Origin: Roseateles sp. YR242
Lineage (GTDB): Bacteria > Pseudomonadota > Gammaproteobacteria > Burkholderiales > Burkholderiaceae_C
Assembly (NCBI RefSeq): GCF_900109745.1
Contig: NZ_FOAV01000001.1
Span: 186,001-250,000 of the forward strand
Reading direction: 5' to 3'
DNA: 64,000 nucleotides
In this document: one piece after another, positions 52,349 through 61,081 of the stretch
Numbering within the stretch: the stretch's first letter is position 1
Layout: each line of letters starts with the position of its first letter
Notes under the pieces: model-generated
Told to the model about the DNA's origin: nothing
Database searches by the model: none
The model's input: only the letters and a program-made list of their open reading frames with translations
Position numbers and translations under genes: made by a program

Positions 52349-52510
52349 ATGCTGCACTACGCCGTCGTCTTTTTCGTCATCGCCCTGATCGCTGCGCTCT
52401 TCGGCTTCGGCGGCATTGCCGCCGGTGCCGCGAGCATCGCGAAGATTCTCTTCTTCGTCTTTGTGATCATGGCCGTTGCGACCTTCGTGATGAGCCTGCT
52501 GCGTAAATGA
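52349..52510 (+). CDS. DUF1328 (YtjA-like) small membrane protein
   Basis: 53 residues from the ATG at 52349 with an AGGAG site at six bases; the longer frame is a shadow. Two membrane helices: [21 protein letters not shown] and [21 protein letters not shown]. This is the full length and sequence style of the DUF1328/YtjA family, small inner-membrane proteins often induced by envelope stress. It is followed by the periplasmic protein gene at 52585, perhaps co-transcribed. Confidence 0.92.
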   Translation: MLHYAVVFFVIALIAALFGFGGIAAGAASIAKILFFVFVIMAVATFVMSLLRK

Positions 52511-52584
52511 CGCAGCAAGCGACGTGGACGCACACCACGTTGTCTGGCAATTCCGCTTCCCACAACAACAGAGTTAGGACAACC

Positions 52585-53133
52585 ATGAACAAGCCCACCC
52601 TCACCACCCTGTTCGCTGCAGCCATCGCTCTGAGCTGCGGCATGGCCCAGGCCGCCAATTTCTCCAAGTCGGTCTACGATGGCGCCAAGGACGACATCAA
52701 GAAAACCTACAAGGTCGACAAGGACGCCTGCGACAAACTGTCCGGCAATGCCAAGGACATCTGCGTCGAAGAAGCCAAGGGTCGCGAGAAGGTTGCCCTC
52801 GCCCAGCTGGAATACAACTACTCCGGTAGCAGCAAGGACGAAACCAAGGTGGTCGAGGCGCGTTATGAAGCCCGCTACGACATCGCCAAGGAACGCTGCG
52901 ATGACCGCTCGGGTGATGCCAAGGACGTCTGCACCCGCGAGGCCAAGACCGCCTATGAAAAGGCCAAGGCCGACACCAAGATGAACAAGAAGGTCGCCGA
53001 GGCCGTGGACGACGCCGAAGAGGCTCGCGTCAAGGCTGACTACAAGCTGGCCTCCGAGAAGTGCAGCACGCTGGCTGGCGACGCCAAGGACGTGTGCGTC
53101 AACTCCGCCAAGGCTCGCTACAACCAACGCTGA
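52585..53133 (+). CDS. periplasmic Cys-repeat protein, TolA-like helical
   Basis: 182 residues from the ATG at 52585. A signal peptide ends AQAA. The mature part is Lys/Ala/Asp-rich helix with three spaced repeats of the pattern C-(5-6 residues)-G-(N/D)-AKD-(I/V)-C-V/T (CDKLSGNAKDIC, CDDRSGDAKDVC, CSTLAGDAKDVC). Each pair could form a disulfide hairpin. Function unknown; similar proteins in Burkholderiales are annotated vaguely as envelope biogenesis or TolA-like. Confidence 0.85.
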   Translation: MNKPTLTTLFAAAIALSCGMAQAANFSKSVYDGAKDDIKKTYKVDKDACDKLSGNAKDICVEEAKGREKVALAQLEYNYSGSSKDETKVVEARYEARYDIAKERCDDRSGDAKDVCTREAKTAYEKAKADTKMNKKVAEAVDDAEEARVKADYKLASEKCSTLAGDAKDVCVNSAKARYNQR

Positions 53134-53266
53134 ATCCAGCACCCGTTGTAATCACCCCAGTGGGGGGCAGCGGCTGATTCCATCAGCTGCCGCCTAAAGG
53201 CAAAACCGGCGGGCCGGGCAAGAATACGAACAACAGCCCCGGCTCCCCGGAACGGCCATCTGCATC

Positions 53267-53291
53267 AAGGCACTCATCGGAGTGCCTTTTT
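53267..53291 (+). terminator. intrinsic terminator
   Basis: AAGGCACTC-ATCG-GAGTGCCTT followed by TTT, then GCTTTTTG. It ends the transcript of the DUF1328 and Cys-repeat genes. Confidence 0.85.
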
Positions 53292-53310
53292 GCTTTTTGC
53301 GAGAGCGAGG

Positions 53311-53345
53311 GAATCGCTGCATCACTCTCGCGAGCCGAGGGCGCC
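53311..53345. repeat. dispersed palindromic intergenic repeat, copy D
   Basis: Core CTGCATCACTCTCGCGAGC followed by CGAGG, the same as copies B and C. The outer arms are degenerate. It lies just after a terminator. Confidence 0.65.
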
Positions 53346-53661
53346 GTGGTTTTCCTTAGATAGATACCCCTTTCTAAATCCGGCCCGATCCTCACGGGTC
53401 AACCACACTCTTTACCGCCAGTTACAGGGTCGTGCTGTGTACGGCCGATAGCATCCCGCCGCCGGTGTACGAACACGGGCGAAAACAGAGAGCGGTGGCC
53501 CGCATATCCATATCTATAGGGCCAACCGCCAACGAGACGAGGGCGCCTTGGTATTGCGACGCACGCGGGGGTGATGTCGCAGCGAAGGCACAACTGCAGT
53601 GGCACGCTGAATCCCTATCGGACAGCGGGCTTGGCTGCGCATATCTGCAAGCACGATACCA
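53346..53661. other. upstream region of the pectate lyase gene
   Basis: About 315 bases, partly AT-rich (TTAGATAGATACCCCTTTCTAAA at 53355-53377 contains an imperfect dyad TTTAGAAAGG/CCTTAGA). No gene seen. Likely holds the pectate lyase promoter; no clear ribosome site precedes its ATG. Confidence 0.35.
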
Positions 53662-54984
53662 ATGAAACGCACAGAACTCGGCCCGGTGGAACTGGCTCAA
53701 CTCCGCTACTTCGCGGCCGCCCTGGCGGCCTCCATGCTGACCATGGGCTGCGGCGGCGGAAGCGCCAACAGCACCGACACCACCAGCACGTCGACGACCA
53801 CCCCCGCCACGTCGCCCGCGGCCTCGCCGACACCAGCGGCATCGCCCACGCCGGCCGCATCTCCAACGCCAGCGGCGTCCCCCACGCCCGCGGCATCGCC
53901 CACCCCTTCCCCGTCGCCAGCCCCGGCGCCAGCGACATCCACGACCACCACGCCCACCACCACCGACACCACCAGCGGCGGGTTTGCCGGCACGGTGACC
54001 GGCGGCGGCACCACCACGGCCGTGACCGTCACCACCGCTGCGGCCATGCAAGCCGCCATTGATGCCTACAGCGGCAGCGGCGGCCTGGTCATCACCTATG
54101 CCGGCACCTTTGACTTCTCAACCATTCCGGACCCCTGCACACAGTGGCAGAAGGCGGCTGGCGACATCGTCGAGGTCAAGAACAAGAGCGATGTCACGAT
54201 CCAGGGCGCCAATGGCTCCGCAGCCAACTTTGGCCTGGCCATCAAGGGCGGCGCCACCAACGTCATCATCCGCAACATGACCATCGGTCTGCTGCCCGGT
54301 TCCATCGATGCCATCGGCATCGAAGGCCAGAGCAGCAAGTACCCGGGCTATATCTGGATCGACCACAACACGCTGTTCAGCTCGCTCGCGGAATGCACGG
54401 GTGCCGGGGACCTGGAGTTCGATGGCCTGGTGGACAACAAGGCAGGTGCGCATCACATCACCTACAGCTACAACTACATGCACGATCACCACAAGGTGGG
54501 CTTGATCGGCAGCAGTGACAGCGACTCGAGTGATCGCTACATCACCTATCATCACAACTACTACTACAACGTCGGCTCTCGCCTGCCGCTGCAGCGGGGC
54601 GGCTACACCCACATCTACAACAACCTCTACAGCGGTGTGACGGCCTCGGGCATCAACGTCCGCATGGGTGGGTACTCGCTGATCGAGTCCAACTACTTCG
54701 AGAACGCGAAGAACCCGGTGACCTCGCGCGACAGTTCCGCCATTGGCTACTGGGAGCTGCGCAACAACAACATCACCAAGCCGGCGGACTTCACGACCTA
54801 CGGGATCACCTGGACTGATGCGGATTCGTCGCCGTCGCGCAATGCCTCGGACTGGACCTCCACAGCCACCTTCCCGGTAGCGCTGACCTACAGCTACACG
54901 CCCGATGCGCCGAGCTGTGTGAAGGCCAACCTGCCGAAGGTGGCAGGCGCCGGCACCAGCCTCGCCAAGTTGAGCTGCAGCTGA
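53662..54984 (+). CDS. pectate lyase, polysaccharide lyase family 1, lipoprotein
   Basis: 440 residues. A leader with lipobox-like LTMGC (Cys near 30) suggests outer-membrane anchoring. Then comes a Thr/Ser tract and a linker of about five SPTPAA repeats (residues 50-85), and from about residue 110 a PL1 right-handed parallel beta-helix. Motifs are GANGSAANFGLAIKGGATNVIIRNM, YIWIDHNTLFSS (calcium-binding Asp region), YITYHHNYYYNVGSRLPLQRGG (with the catalytic Arg region) and NIRVRMGG-like INVRMGGYS. It cleaves polygalacturonate. With the lyase/esterase pair at 42501-45268 it completes a pectin-degrading capacity. Confidence 0.92.
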   Translation: MKRTELGPVELAQLRYFAAALAASMLTMGCGGGSANSTDTTSTSTTTPATSPAASPTPAASPTPAASPTPAASPTPAASPTPSPSPAPAPATSTTTTPTTTDTTSGGFAGTVTGGGTTTAVTVTTAAAMQAAIDAYSGSGGLVITYAGTFDFSTIPDPCTQWQKAAGDIVEVKNKSDVTIQGANGSAANFGLAIKGGATNVIIRNMTIGLLPGSIDAIGIEGQSSKYPGYIWIDHNTLFSSLAECTGAGDLEFDGLVDNKAGAHHITYSYNYMHDHHKVGLIGSSDSDSSDRYITYHHNYYYNVGSRLPLQRGGYTHIYNNLYSGVTASGINVRMGGYSLIESNYFENAKNPVTSRDSSAIGYWELRNNNITKPADFTTYGITWTDADSSPSRNASDWTSTATFPVALTYSYTPDAPSCVKANLPKVAGAGTSLAKLSCS

Positions 54985-54993
54985 GTTTGACTT

Positions 54994-55029
54994 AAGGAAC
55001 CTCTCGCGGGCGCGATGCAGAGGTCCCTT
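54994..55029. repeat. dispersed palindromic intergenic repeat, copy E (reverse)
   Basis: AAGGAACCTC ... GAGGTCCCTT arms with GATGCA inside. On the minus strand it reads GACCTCTGCATCGCGCCCGCG. It sits between the convergent pectate lyase and AraC-type genes, so it may terminate both. Confidence 0.72.
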
Positions 55030-55044
55030 CAGCGTGTCGCCAAG

Positions 55045-55998
55045 TCAATGCGACGACACGAAGCTCGACCCTGGCGGCGCCGGCGGCACCTCGAAGCTCG
55101 CCTTCATGCGCCGCACCTCCGCCGCCGGGGTCAGCCCGAACAAACGCTTGAATTCGCGGTTGAACTGCGAGGTGCTCTCGTAGCCGACGGCGTGGCCGGC
55201 GGCGGCAGCCGTCATGCCCTCGCGCACCATCAGCAACCGCGCCTGATGGAGACGGGTGGACTTCAGGTACTGCATCGGCGAGCTCTGCGTGACAGCCTTG
55301 AAATGCACGTGGAACGACGGCACGCTCATGCCCGCTTCACGCGCCAGCAGCCCCAGATCGAGCCGGCTGGCGTGATCACGGTGAATACGCCGCAGCGCCT
55401 TGCCCACCTTGCCAAACTGGCCTTGCTGGGTCAGCGCTGCCCGCAGTGACTGGCCTTGCGGTCCCGTCAGCACCCGGAAATACAACTCCCGCACGGCAGC
55501 ACGCCCCAGGACAGCAGCTTCCAGCGGACGGCTGAGCACTTGCAGCAGGCGCAGCACCGATTGCCGCATATCAACATCCATGGGGCTGGCCACCAGGCTT
55601 CTGGCCGAGTGGGGCGGCGCCTCGCCGCCTTCGCGATCCAGTTCCACCAGGAGCTCGGCGGCCAGCTGGAAGTCGAGGTGCAGGTACAGCGCCAACAAGG
55701 GGCGTTGCGGATCCCCCTCCGACTGCATCGTGAAAGGCACCGGCACGGCGACCGCCAGGTAATGCGCCTGGTCATAAACGATCACCTCCTCTCCGAAAAA
55801 GCCTCTTTTGGCCCCCTGGAGCACGACAACGATGCCAGGGTCATACAGCACCGGGGTGTCGGCCAGGGGCCGATCCGAGCGAAGCACCCGGACGCCCGGT
55901 AACGCGGTGAGGTTGTATCCCTCGCGCGGCGCCAGCGCACGTGCCAGGGTCATCGCGCTGTCTGCAGGTTCAGCCTGGCGCGTGGAGGACCGCTTCAT
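55045..55998 (-). CDS. AraC-family transcriptional regulator
   Basis: 317 residues from the ATG at 55998. The N-terminal AraC_N-type ligand domain includes VLYDPGIVVVLQGAKRGFFGEEVIVYD. The C-terminal double HTH covers the last 100 residues (LGLLAREAGMSVPSFHVHFKAVTQSSPMQYLKSTRLHQARLLM; FNREFKRLFG). It is divergent, 90 bases away, from a short-chain dehydrogenase gene, the usual pairing for this subgroup, which it probably regulates. It is not HrpX/HrpB-like: wrong N-terminus and far from the hrp genes. Confidence 0.93.
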   Translation of the reverse strand: MKRSSTRQAEPADSAMTLARALAPREGYNLTALPGVRVLRSDRPLADTPVLYDPGIVVVLQGAKRGFFGEEVIVYDQAHYLAVAVPVPFTMQSEGDPQRPLLALYLHLDFQLAAELLVELDREGGEAPPHSARSLVASPMDVDMRQSVLRLLQVLSRPLEAAVLGRAAVRELYFRVLTGPQGQSLRAALTQQGQFGKVGKALRRIHRDHASRLDLGLLAREAGMSVPSFHVHFKAVTQSSPMQYLKSTRLHQARLLMVREGMTAAAAGHAVGYESTSQFNREFKRLFGLTPAAEVRRMKASFEVPPAPPGSSFVSSH

Positions 55999-56088
55999 AA
56001 GAATAGGCAAGAAATGGAGAACTTCTGAGCTCGAAATGGCCCAGCGCGAAGAATATTCTGCCCTCTTTCAAATTTTGAAAGAACCTGC

Positions 56089-56922
56089 ATGTCAACGCAG
56101 AAGACCTTGTTCATCACCGGCGTCAGCAGCGGCTTTGGCCGCGCGCTGGCACAGAAGGCTTTGGCGGCGGGGCATCGCGTCGTCGGGACGGTGCGAAGCG
56201 TCCATGCGCAACAGGCCTTTGAACAGCTGCATGCCCGGCATGCCGTCGGACGCATCCTGGACGTGACCGACTTCGACGCCATTCCTGCCGCCACCGCCGA
56301 GATCGAGGCCACGGTCGGCCCTATCGACGTGCTGGTGAACAACGCCGGCTACGGCCATGAGGGTGTGATGGAGGAATCGTCGCTGAACGAGATGCGCCGG
56401 CAGTTCGATGTCAACGTCTTTGGGGCGGTGGCCATGATGAAGGCCGTACTGCCCTTCATGCGTCAACGCCGACGGGGGCACATCATCAACATCACCTCGA
56501 TGGGTGGGTTGATCACGATGCCAGGAATCACTTACTACTGCGGCAGCAAGTTCGCGTTAGAAGGCATCTCCGAAGCGCTGGGCAAGGAAGTCAAGGCGCT
56601 GGGTATCGCCGTCACCGCTGTGGCGCCAGGCTCCTTCCGGACCGACTGGGCAGGGCGTTCCATGGCGCGCTCGCCACGAAGCATCGCCGACTACGACGCG
56701 ATATTCGATCCGATCCGTGCAGCGCGCGAGGCCAAGAGTGGCACGCAGTTGGGCAACCCGGACAAAGCGGCGGATGCCATGTTGCGGCTGATCGAGAGTG
56801 ATGCGCCGCCAGCGCATCTGCTGCTGGGCAGTGACGCCGTGGCCATGGTGCGAGACAAGCTCAGCGCTTTGAGCGCCGATATTTCCGAATGGGAAGCCGT
56901 CAGCAGATCGACGGATGGCTGA
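56089..56922 (+). CDS. short-chain dehydrogenase/reductase
   Basis: 277 residues. Classical SDR: cofactor motif TGVSSGFGRALA at 10-21, Arg at the end of strand 2 (VGTVRS) favouring NADPH, NNAGYGHEG, the Ser of INITSMGG, and YCGSK with catalytic Tyr and Lys. The C-terminal portion (NPDKAADAMLRLIESDAPPAHLLLGSDA) is typical of the subgroup regulated by adjacent AraC proteins. Substrate unknown. Confidence 0.94.
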   Translation: MSTQKTLFITGVSSGFGRALAQKALAAGHRVVGTVRSVHAQQAFEQLHARHAVGRILDVTDFDAIPAATAEIEATVGPIDVLVNNAGYGHEGVMEESSLNEMRRQFDVNVFGAVAMMKAVLPFMRQRRRGHIINITSMGGLITMPGITYYCGSKFALEGISEALGKEVKALGIAVTAVAPGSFRTDWAGRSMARSPRSIADYDAIFDPIRAAREAKSGTQLGNPDKAADAMLRLIESDAPPAHLLLGSDAVAMVRDKLSALSADISEWEAVSRSTDG

Positions 56923-56931
56923 CCTTTTCCG

Positions 56932-57687
56932 TTAGAAGAGCTTCTGGAACGTTACGGCCACCTTGCCGCCACCCCGAGGGCGTACGGACAGGGACGACTG
57001 GCCGCTCAGCTCCATGCGCAAGCCCTTGCGCAAATCGGCATAGGGCTTGCGGGTGTTGAAGACCATCCCGACGCGAACTTGTCGGCCCTGCGGCTCCAGG
57101 CCGTTCAGGTTCAGATCCTGGTAAGCCGACCGCTCACCCTCAACCAGCGGCGTCTCCAGGAAGACGTGGGACCGCGCCGTCATCGGCATGGCCACACCCA
57201 GCAACACGCCGGAATCGCCGGCGGCACCAGCGCGCCAGCCGCGATAAGGATTTTGGTAAAGGCCGCCCCCAATGGCCGGACCGCGTTGCTCCACACCCAA
57301 CCCGACGCGAAGGCCTGTAGAAGCAAAGGGCTGCCCCCACACCATCGTCTGCCGAGCCGTGGCCGAGCGGCCATACCAATTGGCTGCCGAACCGGACAAA
57401 CCCGCCGTCGCAAGGGGTTCCCCACTGCTCTGCGTGACGCTCACGCGTCGGGCCGGCTTGGCACTGACGCGATCCGCGAGGCTGTTGCCGGTCAACTCCA
57501 CACGGTCGTCCAGCGAGGAGGAGGACCAGTCCTTGTTGGCTGCCGGCTCGGCCAAAGCCATCCCGGCGGGCAACAGCAGCGCCATGAACACCGCCGGAAC
57601 GGTGGCCTTCGGGGCCGTACGGTCATCACCAGCGTAAGCACCTGCCTGGGCGGGTTGACGACGAAGGGTTCGGAACAAAGCAGTCAT
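56932..57687 (-). CDS. exported outer-membrane-like protein, unknown function
   Basis: 251 residues from the ATG at 57687 (GGGAG site at six bases). A long signal region ends PAGMALAEP. The mature part has alternating beta strands (LRVGLGVEQRG, GVLLGVAMPM, QVRVGMVFNTR, LRMELSGQSSLSVRP, GKVAVTFQKLF) ending in Phe, the pattern of a small outer-membrane barrel. No family recognised. It lies 26 bases after the OmpA-like lipoprotein gene, so they are probably co-transcribed. Confidence 0.78.
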   Translation of the reverse strand: MTALFRTLRRQPAQAGAYAGDDRTAPKATVPAVFMALLLPAGMALAEPAANKDWSSSSLDDRVELTGNSLADRVSAKPARRVSVTQSSGEPLATAGLSGSAANWYGRSATARQTMVWGQPFASTGLRVGLGVEQRGPAIGGGLYQNPYRGWRAGAAGDSGVLLGVAMPMTARSHVFLETPLVEGERSAYQDLNLNGLEPQGRQVRVGMVFNTRKPYADLRKGLRMELSGQSSLSVRPRGGGKVAVTFQKLF

Positions 57688-57713
57688 GACATGCTCCCAA
57701 CTCAGTATGGATC

Positions 57714-58328
57714 TTAGGACGCGGGTTGCGACAAGAAAATTTCCACGCGACGATTGGTCGCCCTGCCAGCTTCAGTGGCATTGCTAGCCAGGGGTTCGCG
57801 CGCGCCCCTACCCTCAACGAGTAGTCGGCCTCTCTGTACCCCATGGTTCACTAAATATTCCCGGACGGCTTCCGCACGATCCAGAGACAGGGGATCGTTG
57901 ATCGCAGCCGGGCCGATGCCATCGGTGTGACCGACGATCGTCAGGCGTACATTGGCGTCCAGATGCCGGCTGACTTCGTCCAGCACGGGGCGCATGGTCG
58001 GCTTGACGTCGGCTCGCCCGGCGTCAAAGGACACATCAGCCGGGACGTTCAGGCGCAGCTGGTTGTCATCCGTTCGCACCACTTCGATGCCGGTACCGGC
58101 GGTGGCGCGTTCCAGCGCGGCGCGCTTTTCATCCATCTGGCGCGACCACAGATTGCCGGCCGTCGAACTCACCGAAGCCCCCTGGGCGGGGCCGTGGTGA
58201 CGCTCGTTCATGGAGGCGCAACCGGTGGTGAGAAGGGTGAGCGCCACCAAGGGCGCCAGTGAGAGGCTCAGGCCGTCAATCGGATGCTGGCGGGCTGCGG
58301 AAACTGGAACTGAAGAGGTCGTCTGCAT
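57714..58328 (-). CDS. OmpA-family lipoprotein
   Basis: 204 residues. The GGGAG site touches the ATG at 58334 but has ideal six-base spacing to the ATG at 58328, so the latter is the start. Lipobox LLTTGCAS. Then a helix, then an OmpA-C peptidoglycan-binding domain: DVSFDAGRADVKP, VRLTIVGHTDGIGPAAINDPLSLDRAEAVREYL and GAREPLASNATEAGRATNRRVEIFL, with the Asp and Arg that contact diaminopimelate. It ties the outer membrane to the wall. Confidence 0.92.
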   Translation of the reverse strand: MQTTSSVPVSAARQHPIDGLSLSLAPLVALTLLTTGCASMNERHHGPAQGASVSSTAGNLWSRQMDEKRAALERATAGTGIEVVRTDDNQLRLNVPADVSFDAGRADVKPTMRPVLDEVSRHLDANVRLTIVGHTDGIGPAAINDPLSLDRAEAVREYLVNHGVQRGRLLVEGRGAREPLASNATEAGRATNRRVEIFLSQPAS

Positions 58329-58468
58329 GGACATCTCCCGGGGCGTTGCATGCGGTTGGCATGAAGGGGATCGTTAATTCCATGCTAGAGAACGCGGGGG
58401 CCGGGAGGTGTAGTCGGCTGTCGGAAGCGAAAGTCAGACAGCGCCGACAAGCTCTGCCGGTGGGCGCC

Positions 58469-58735
58469 TCAGACCGCAGCAGCCTGGTCGGCATCGTTGC
58501 CGTCCAGGGGCAGCAGGTCGGCTTCGCTCAATTCGGTGCCGTCGATTTCCTCGTCGAAGCTGGCCAGGTCTGCGGCGTCACGGTGAGCGATCAGCGGCTT
58601 GTCCAGCGGGCGGTACACCCGGCTGCGCAGGCGTTGCAGACGTTCCGAACGGGCCACCTCCTGCATGACACGCGCCGGGTCCAGCAGCATCGCGAAAGGG
58701 TTGGCAGCGGCGAAGTCTTGGGTGGTCGTGTGCAT
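58469..58735 (-). CDS. small hypothetical protein
   Basis: 88 residues from the ATG at 58735; the longer frame has no support. Acidic C-terminus, and a central basic helix with short repeats (SERLQRLRSRVYRPLDKPL). No signal peptide or membrane segment. Similar short proteins are common next to OmpA-like genes in this group, but I cannot assign a function. Confidence 0.65.
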   Translation of the reverse strand: MHTTTQDFAAANPFAMLLDPARVMQEVARSERLQRLRSRVYRPLDKPLIAHRDAADLASFDEEIDGTELSEADLLPLDGNDADQAAAV

Positions 58736-58875
58736 TTGGGGGCTCCGTTGAAGCAGTTCAGCGTGGGATGAACTGTAGAAGCCGCCCTCTTTTCTCGACA
58801 GTCGGCCCAGCGCCAAACGCCGTGTCAGACGAATTCCTAGGCCACTGACAGGAGATGCCCCATGCAACGGTTCTG

Positions 58876-59634
58876 TTACTTCGACGGCTCGACGGGATGG
58901 CCCTTGGCCCGCACACCGTGGGCCGCCAATTGGGTCAGCCGCTGCGCCAGTTCGTCCTGACCTGCGCGCTTGGCAAAGTCCGCCGCGCTGTAGCCCACAT
59001 CGTTCTTTAGACGCACGTCCGCATTGGCGGCCAGCAGGACATCCACGCTGCTGAGCCCGCCGTACCCCGCCGCCATCATGAGGGGGGTGGTGCCATTGGG
59101 TGAGCGGCTATTGAGGTCCGCGCCCTTTTCCACCAGCCAGCGGACCACGGCCTCGTTGGGGCCGGACGCGGCGTAGTGCAAGGGCCCCCAGCCGGCCTCG
59201 TTGACATGGGCGCCGCGCGCCACCAGTGTCTGCACCCATTCCAGCCGGCCCTTGATGGCGGCGAGCATCAGGGGGGTTTCCCCCGCCTGGTTGATGGCAT
59301 TGACATCGAGGGCCGGGCTCTTGAGCAGCGCATTGAAGGCGTTTTCGGACTCTTCCCGGAGCGCCACATGCAGGGCTGTATTGCGCTGGGCGTCCCGCGC
59401 GTTGGGATCGGCACCCGCCAGCAGCAGCTTCGTCACTTCGCCAGCATGGTCAAAGCGGGCGGCCACCTGCAAGGGGGGCGGTGCGGGCCGCTCGGCCCCC
59501 GAGGCCGCTGCCGAAGGGGCGGAAGCCCCGCGCGCCGCCGGCTGCGCCACTGCCGCGCCGCCCGACAAGACGGCCGCGGCGACCGTACCCACCAGATTCA
59601 GCCAAACCCTTTGCGACCACACCGTCAAAGCCAT
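58876..59634 (-). CDS. exported ankyrin-repeat protein
   Basis: 252 residues from the ATG at 59634. Signal peptide (VWLNLVGTVAAAVLSGGAAVAQ) and an Ala-rich spacer. About five ankyrin repeats follow (DPNARDAQRNTALHVALREES, NAINQAGETPLMLAAIKGR, NSRSPNGTTPLMMAAGYGG). Periplasmic binding protein of unknown partner. It follows tatD in a gene order common in Burkholderiales. Confidence 0.9.
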   Translation of the reverse strand: MALTVWSQRVWLNLVGTVAAAVLSGGAAVAQPAARGASAPSAAASGAERPAPPPLQVAARFDHAGEVTKLLLAGADPNARDAQRNTALHVALREESENAFNALLKSPALDVNAINQAGETPLMLAAIKGRLEWVQTLVARGAHVNEAGWGPLHYAASGPNEAVVRWLVEKGADLNSRSPNGTTPLMMAAGYGGLSSVDVLLAANADVRLKNDVGYSAADFAKRAGQDELAQRLTQLAAHGVRAKGHPVEPSK

Positions 59635-59662
59635 CTCTGCCCTTTCAGTTTCTGAGGCCCGC

Positions 59663-60448
59663 TCAGGCCGCTGCTGGCAGCCGGAACAGCCGCCGTGTAT
59701 TGGCCGTGCAATGTTCTGCAAAAGCCTCCACCGGCATGCCACGCAGCTCGGCGATCAAGGCCGCGACATAGGGCACGTAGGCGGGCTGGTTGGTCTTGCC
59801 CCGGTAAGGCACCGGCGCCAGATACGGGCTGTCCGTCTCGATCAGGATGCGGTCCAGCGGCACCACCTTTGCCACCTCACGCAGATCCGCTGCGTTCTTG
59901 AAGGTGACGATGCCGGAGAAGGAAATGTGGAAATCCAGGTCCAGCGCGGCCTTGGCCACGTCCATGGTCTCGGTGAAGCAGTGCAGAACACCGCCGGGCT
60001 CGCTGGCACCCTCCTCCCGCATCAGGCGCAGGGTGTCCTCGGCGCTGGAACGGGTGTGGATGACCAGCGGCTTGCCAGTCTGGCGGGCGGCCCGGATGTG
60101 GATGCGGAACCGCTCCCGCTGCCATTCCATGTCCGCGATGCTCCGGCCGTTCAGGCGGTAATAGTCCAGCCCGGTCTCGCCGATGGCCACCACCTTGGGG
60201 TGGTGGGCCTCGGCCACCAAGCCTTCCAGCGTCGGCTCCTGCATCTCTTCCGTGTCCGGATGCACGCCGACAGTGGCAAACAGCTGCGGATGCGCGTCCG
60301 CCAGGGCCTTGACCTGCGGAAACTCCTCCACCATGGTGCTGATGCACACCGCCTGCGACACACGCGCCTGCGCCATGGCGTCCAGCAGTTGCGGCAACTG
60401 GGCCTTGAGTTCGGGGAAGTTGAGGTGGCAGTGGGAGTCGATGAACAT
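59663..60448 (-). CDS. tatD: TatD-family metal-dependent DNase/hydrolase
   Basis: 261 residues. Metal ligands in MFIDSHCHLNF, the GETGLDYYR motif, HTRSSAEDT, and IETDSPYLAP near residue 205, the standard TatD set. TatD enzymes act as 3'-5' exonucleases or D-aminoacyl hydrolases. Position after holB and pilZ is conserved. Confidence 0.95.
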   Translation of the reverse strand: MFIDSHCHLNFPELKAQLPQLLDAMAQARVSQAVCISTMVEEFPQVKALADAHPQLFATVGVHPDTEEMQEPTLEGLVAEAHHPKVVAIGETGLDYYRLNGRSIADMEWQRERFRIHIRAARQTGKPLVIHTRSSAEDTLRLMREEGASEPGGVLHCFTETMDVAKAALDLDFHISFSGIVTFKNAADLREVAKVVPLDRILIETDSPYLAPVPYRGKTNQPAYVPYVAALIAELRGMPVEAFAEHCTANTRRLFRLPAAA

Positions 60449-60504
60449 CGGAATGCAAGGCGCGCGGACGGGCCGCGCGCATCAGTGAGAACCCACGAGG
60501 TGGA

Positions 60505-60939
60505 TCAGATGGTCTGGGTGGGCTTGGTCGAGGAAATGGCCGTACCCAGCACTTCTTCAATCTTGAGCTTGATCACCCGGGTTTTTTCGTCCGCCGGGAA
60601 GCGCACACCCACCCCCTGGGTTCGGCCACCCGGTGCATTGGCCGGCGTGATCCAGGCCACCTTGCCCGCCACCGGGTACCGCTGCGGGTCTTCCGGCATG
60701 CTCATCAGCAGATAGATGTCTTCACCCAGCTTGTAGTCCCGGGTGGTGGGCACAAACACGCCACCTTCCGAGAAGATGGGGATGTAGGCCGCATACAACG
60801 CGCCCTTCTCCTTGAACACGAGCTGGATCACGCTCGGCCGAGGGGCGCCAGCCGCGGGGGTACCGGAAGCACCGGAAGCACCGGCGGCCGCATGGGGAGG
60901 CGGGGCAGAGCTCATGGGCTTGAGAGTGAGTTCGCTCAT
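60505..60939 (-). CDS. pilZ: PilZ-domain protein, type IV pilus PilZ type
   Basis: 144 residues with an Ala/Pro-rich N-terminus, then a single PilZ fold. It lacks the RxxxR c-di-GMP motif, and the second motif is degenerate (IFSEGGVFVPT). This is typical of the PilZ proper found beside holB, which supports type IV pilus assembly without binding c-di-GMP. It ends KLKIEEVLGTAISSTKPTQTI. Upstream and downstream neighbours match the conserved cluster. Confidence 0.9.
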   Translation of the reverse strand: MSELTLKPMSSAPPPHAAAGASGASGTPAAGAPRPSVIQLVFKEKGALYAAYIPIFSEGGVFVPTTRDYKLGEDIYLLMSMPEDPQRYPVAGKVAWITPANAPGGRTQGVGVRFPADEKTRVIKLKIEEVLGTAISSTKPTQTI

Positions 60940-61081
60940 GGTGTGAGTCTAGCGGTCTCGGATCGGTTCGGGGGCGGGTGCCGACCTCCGTCAGCCAGCC
61001 CGCGTCAAGCAATTGGCATCAAAGCGCATCAAATGGCAGCAAAGGTGTACGCCCGGGGCGCCGGCAGGCTGGGCGAGCCCC

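Noticed and set aside
55045-55998. AraC-type gene as the missing HrpX/HrpB activator
   Set aside because: It has an AraC_N-type ligand domain and is paired with a divergent dehydrogenase gene about 40 kb from the hrp genes, so it belongs to a different subgroup.
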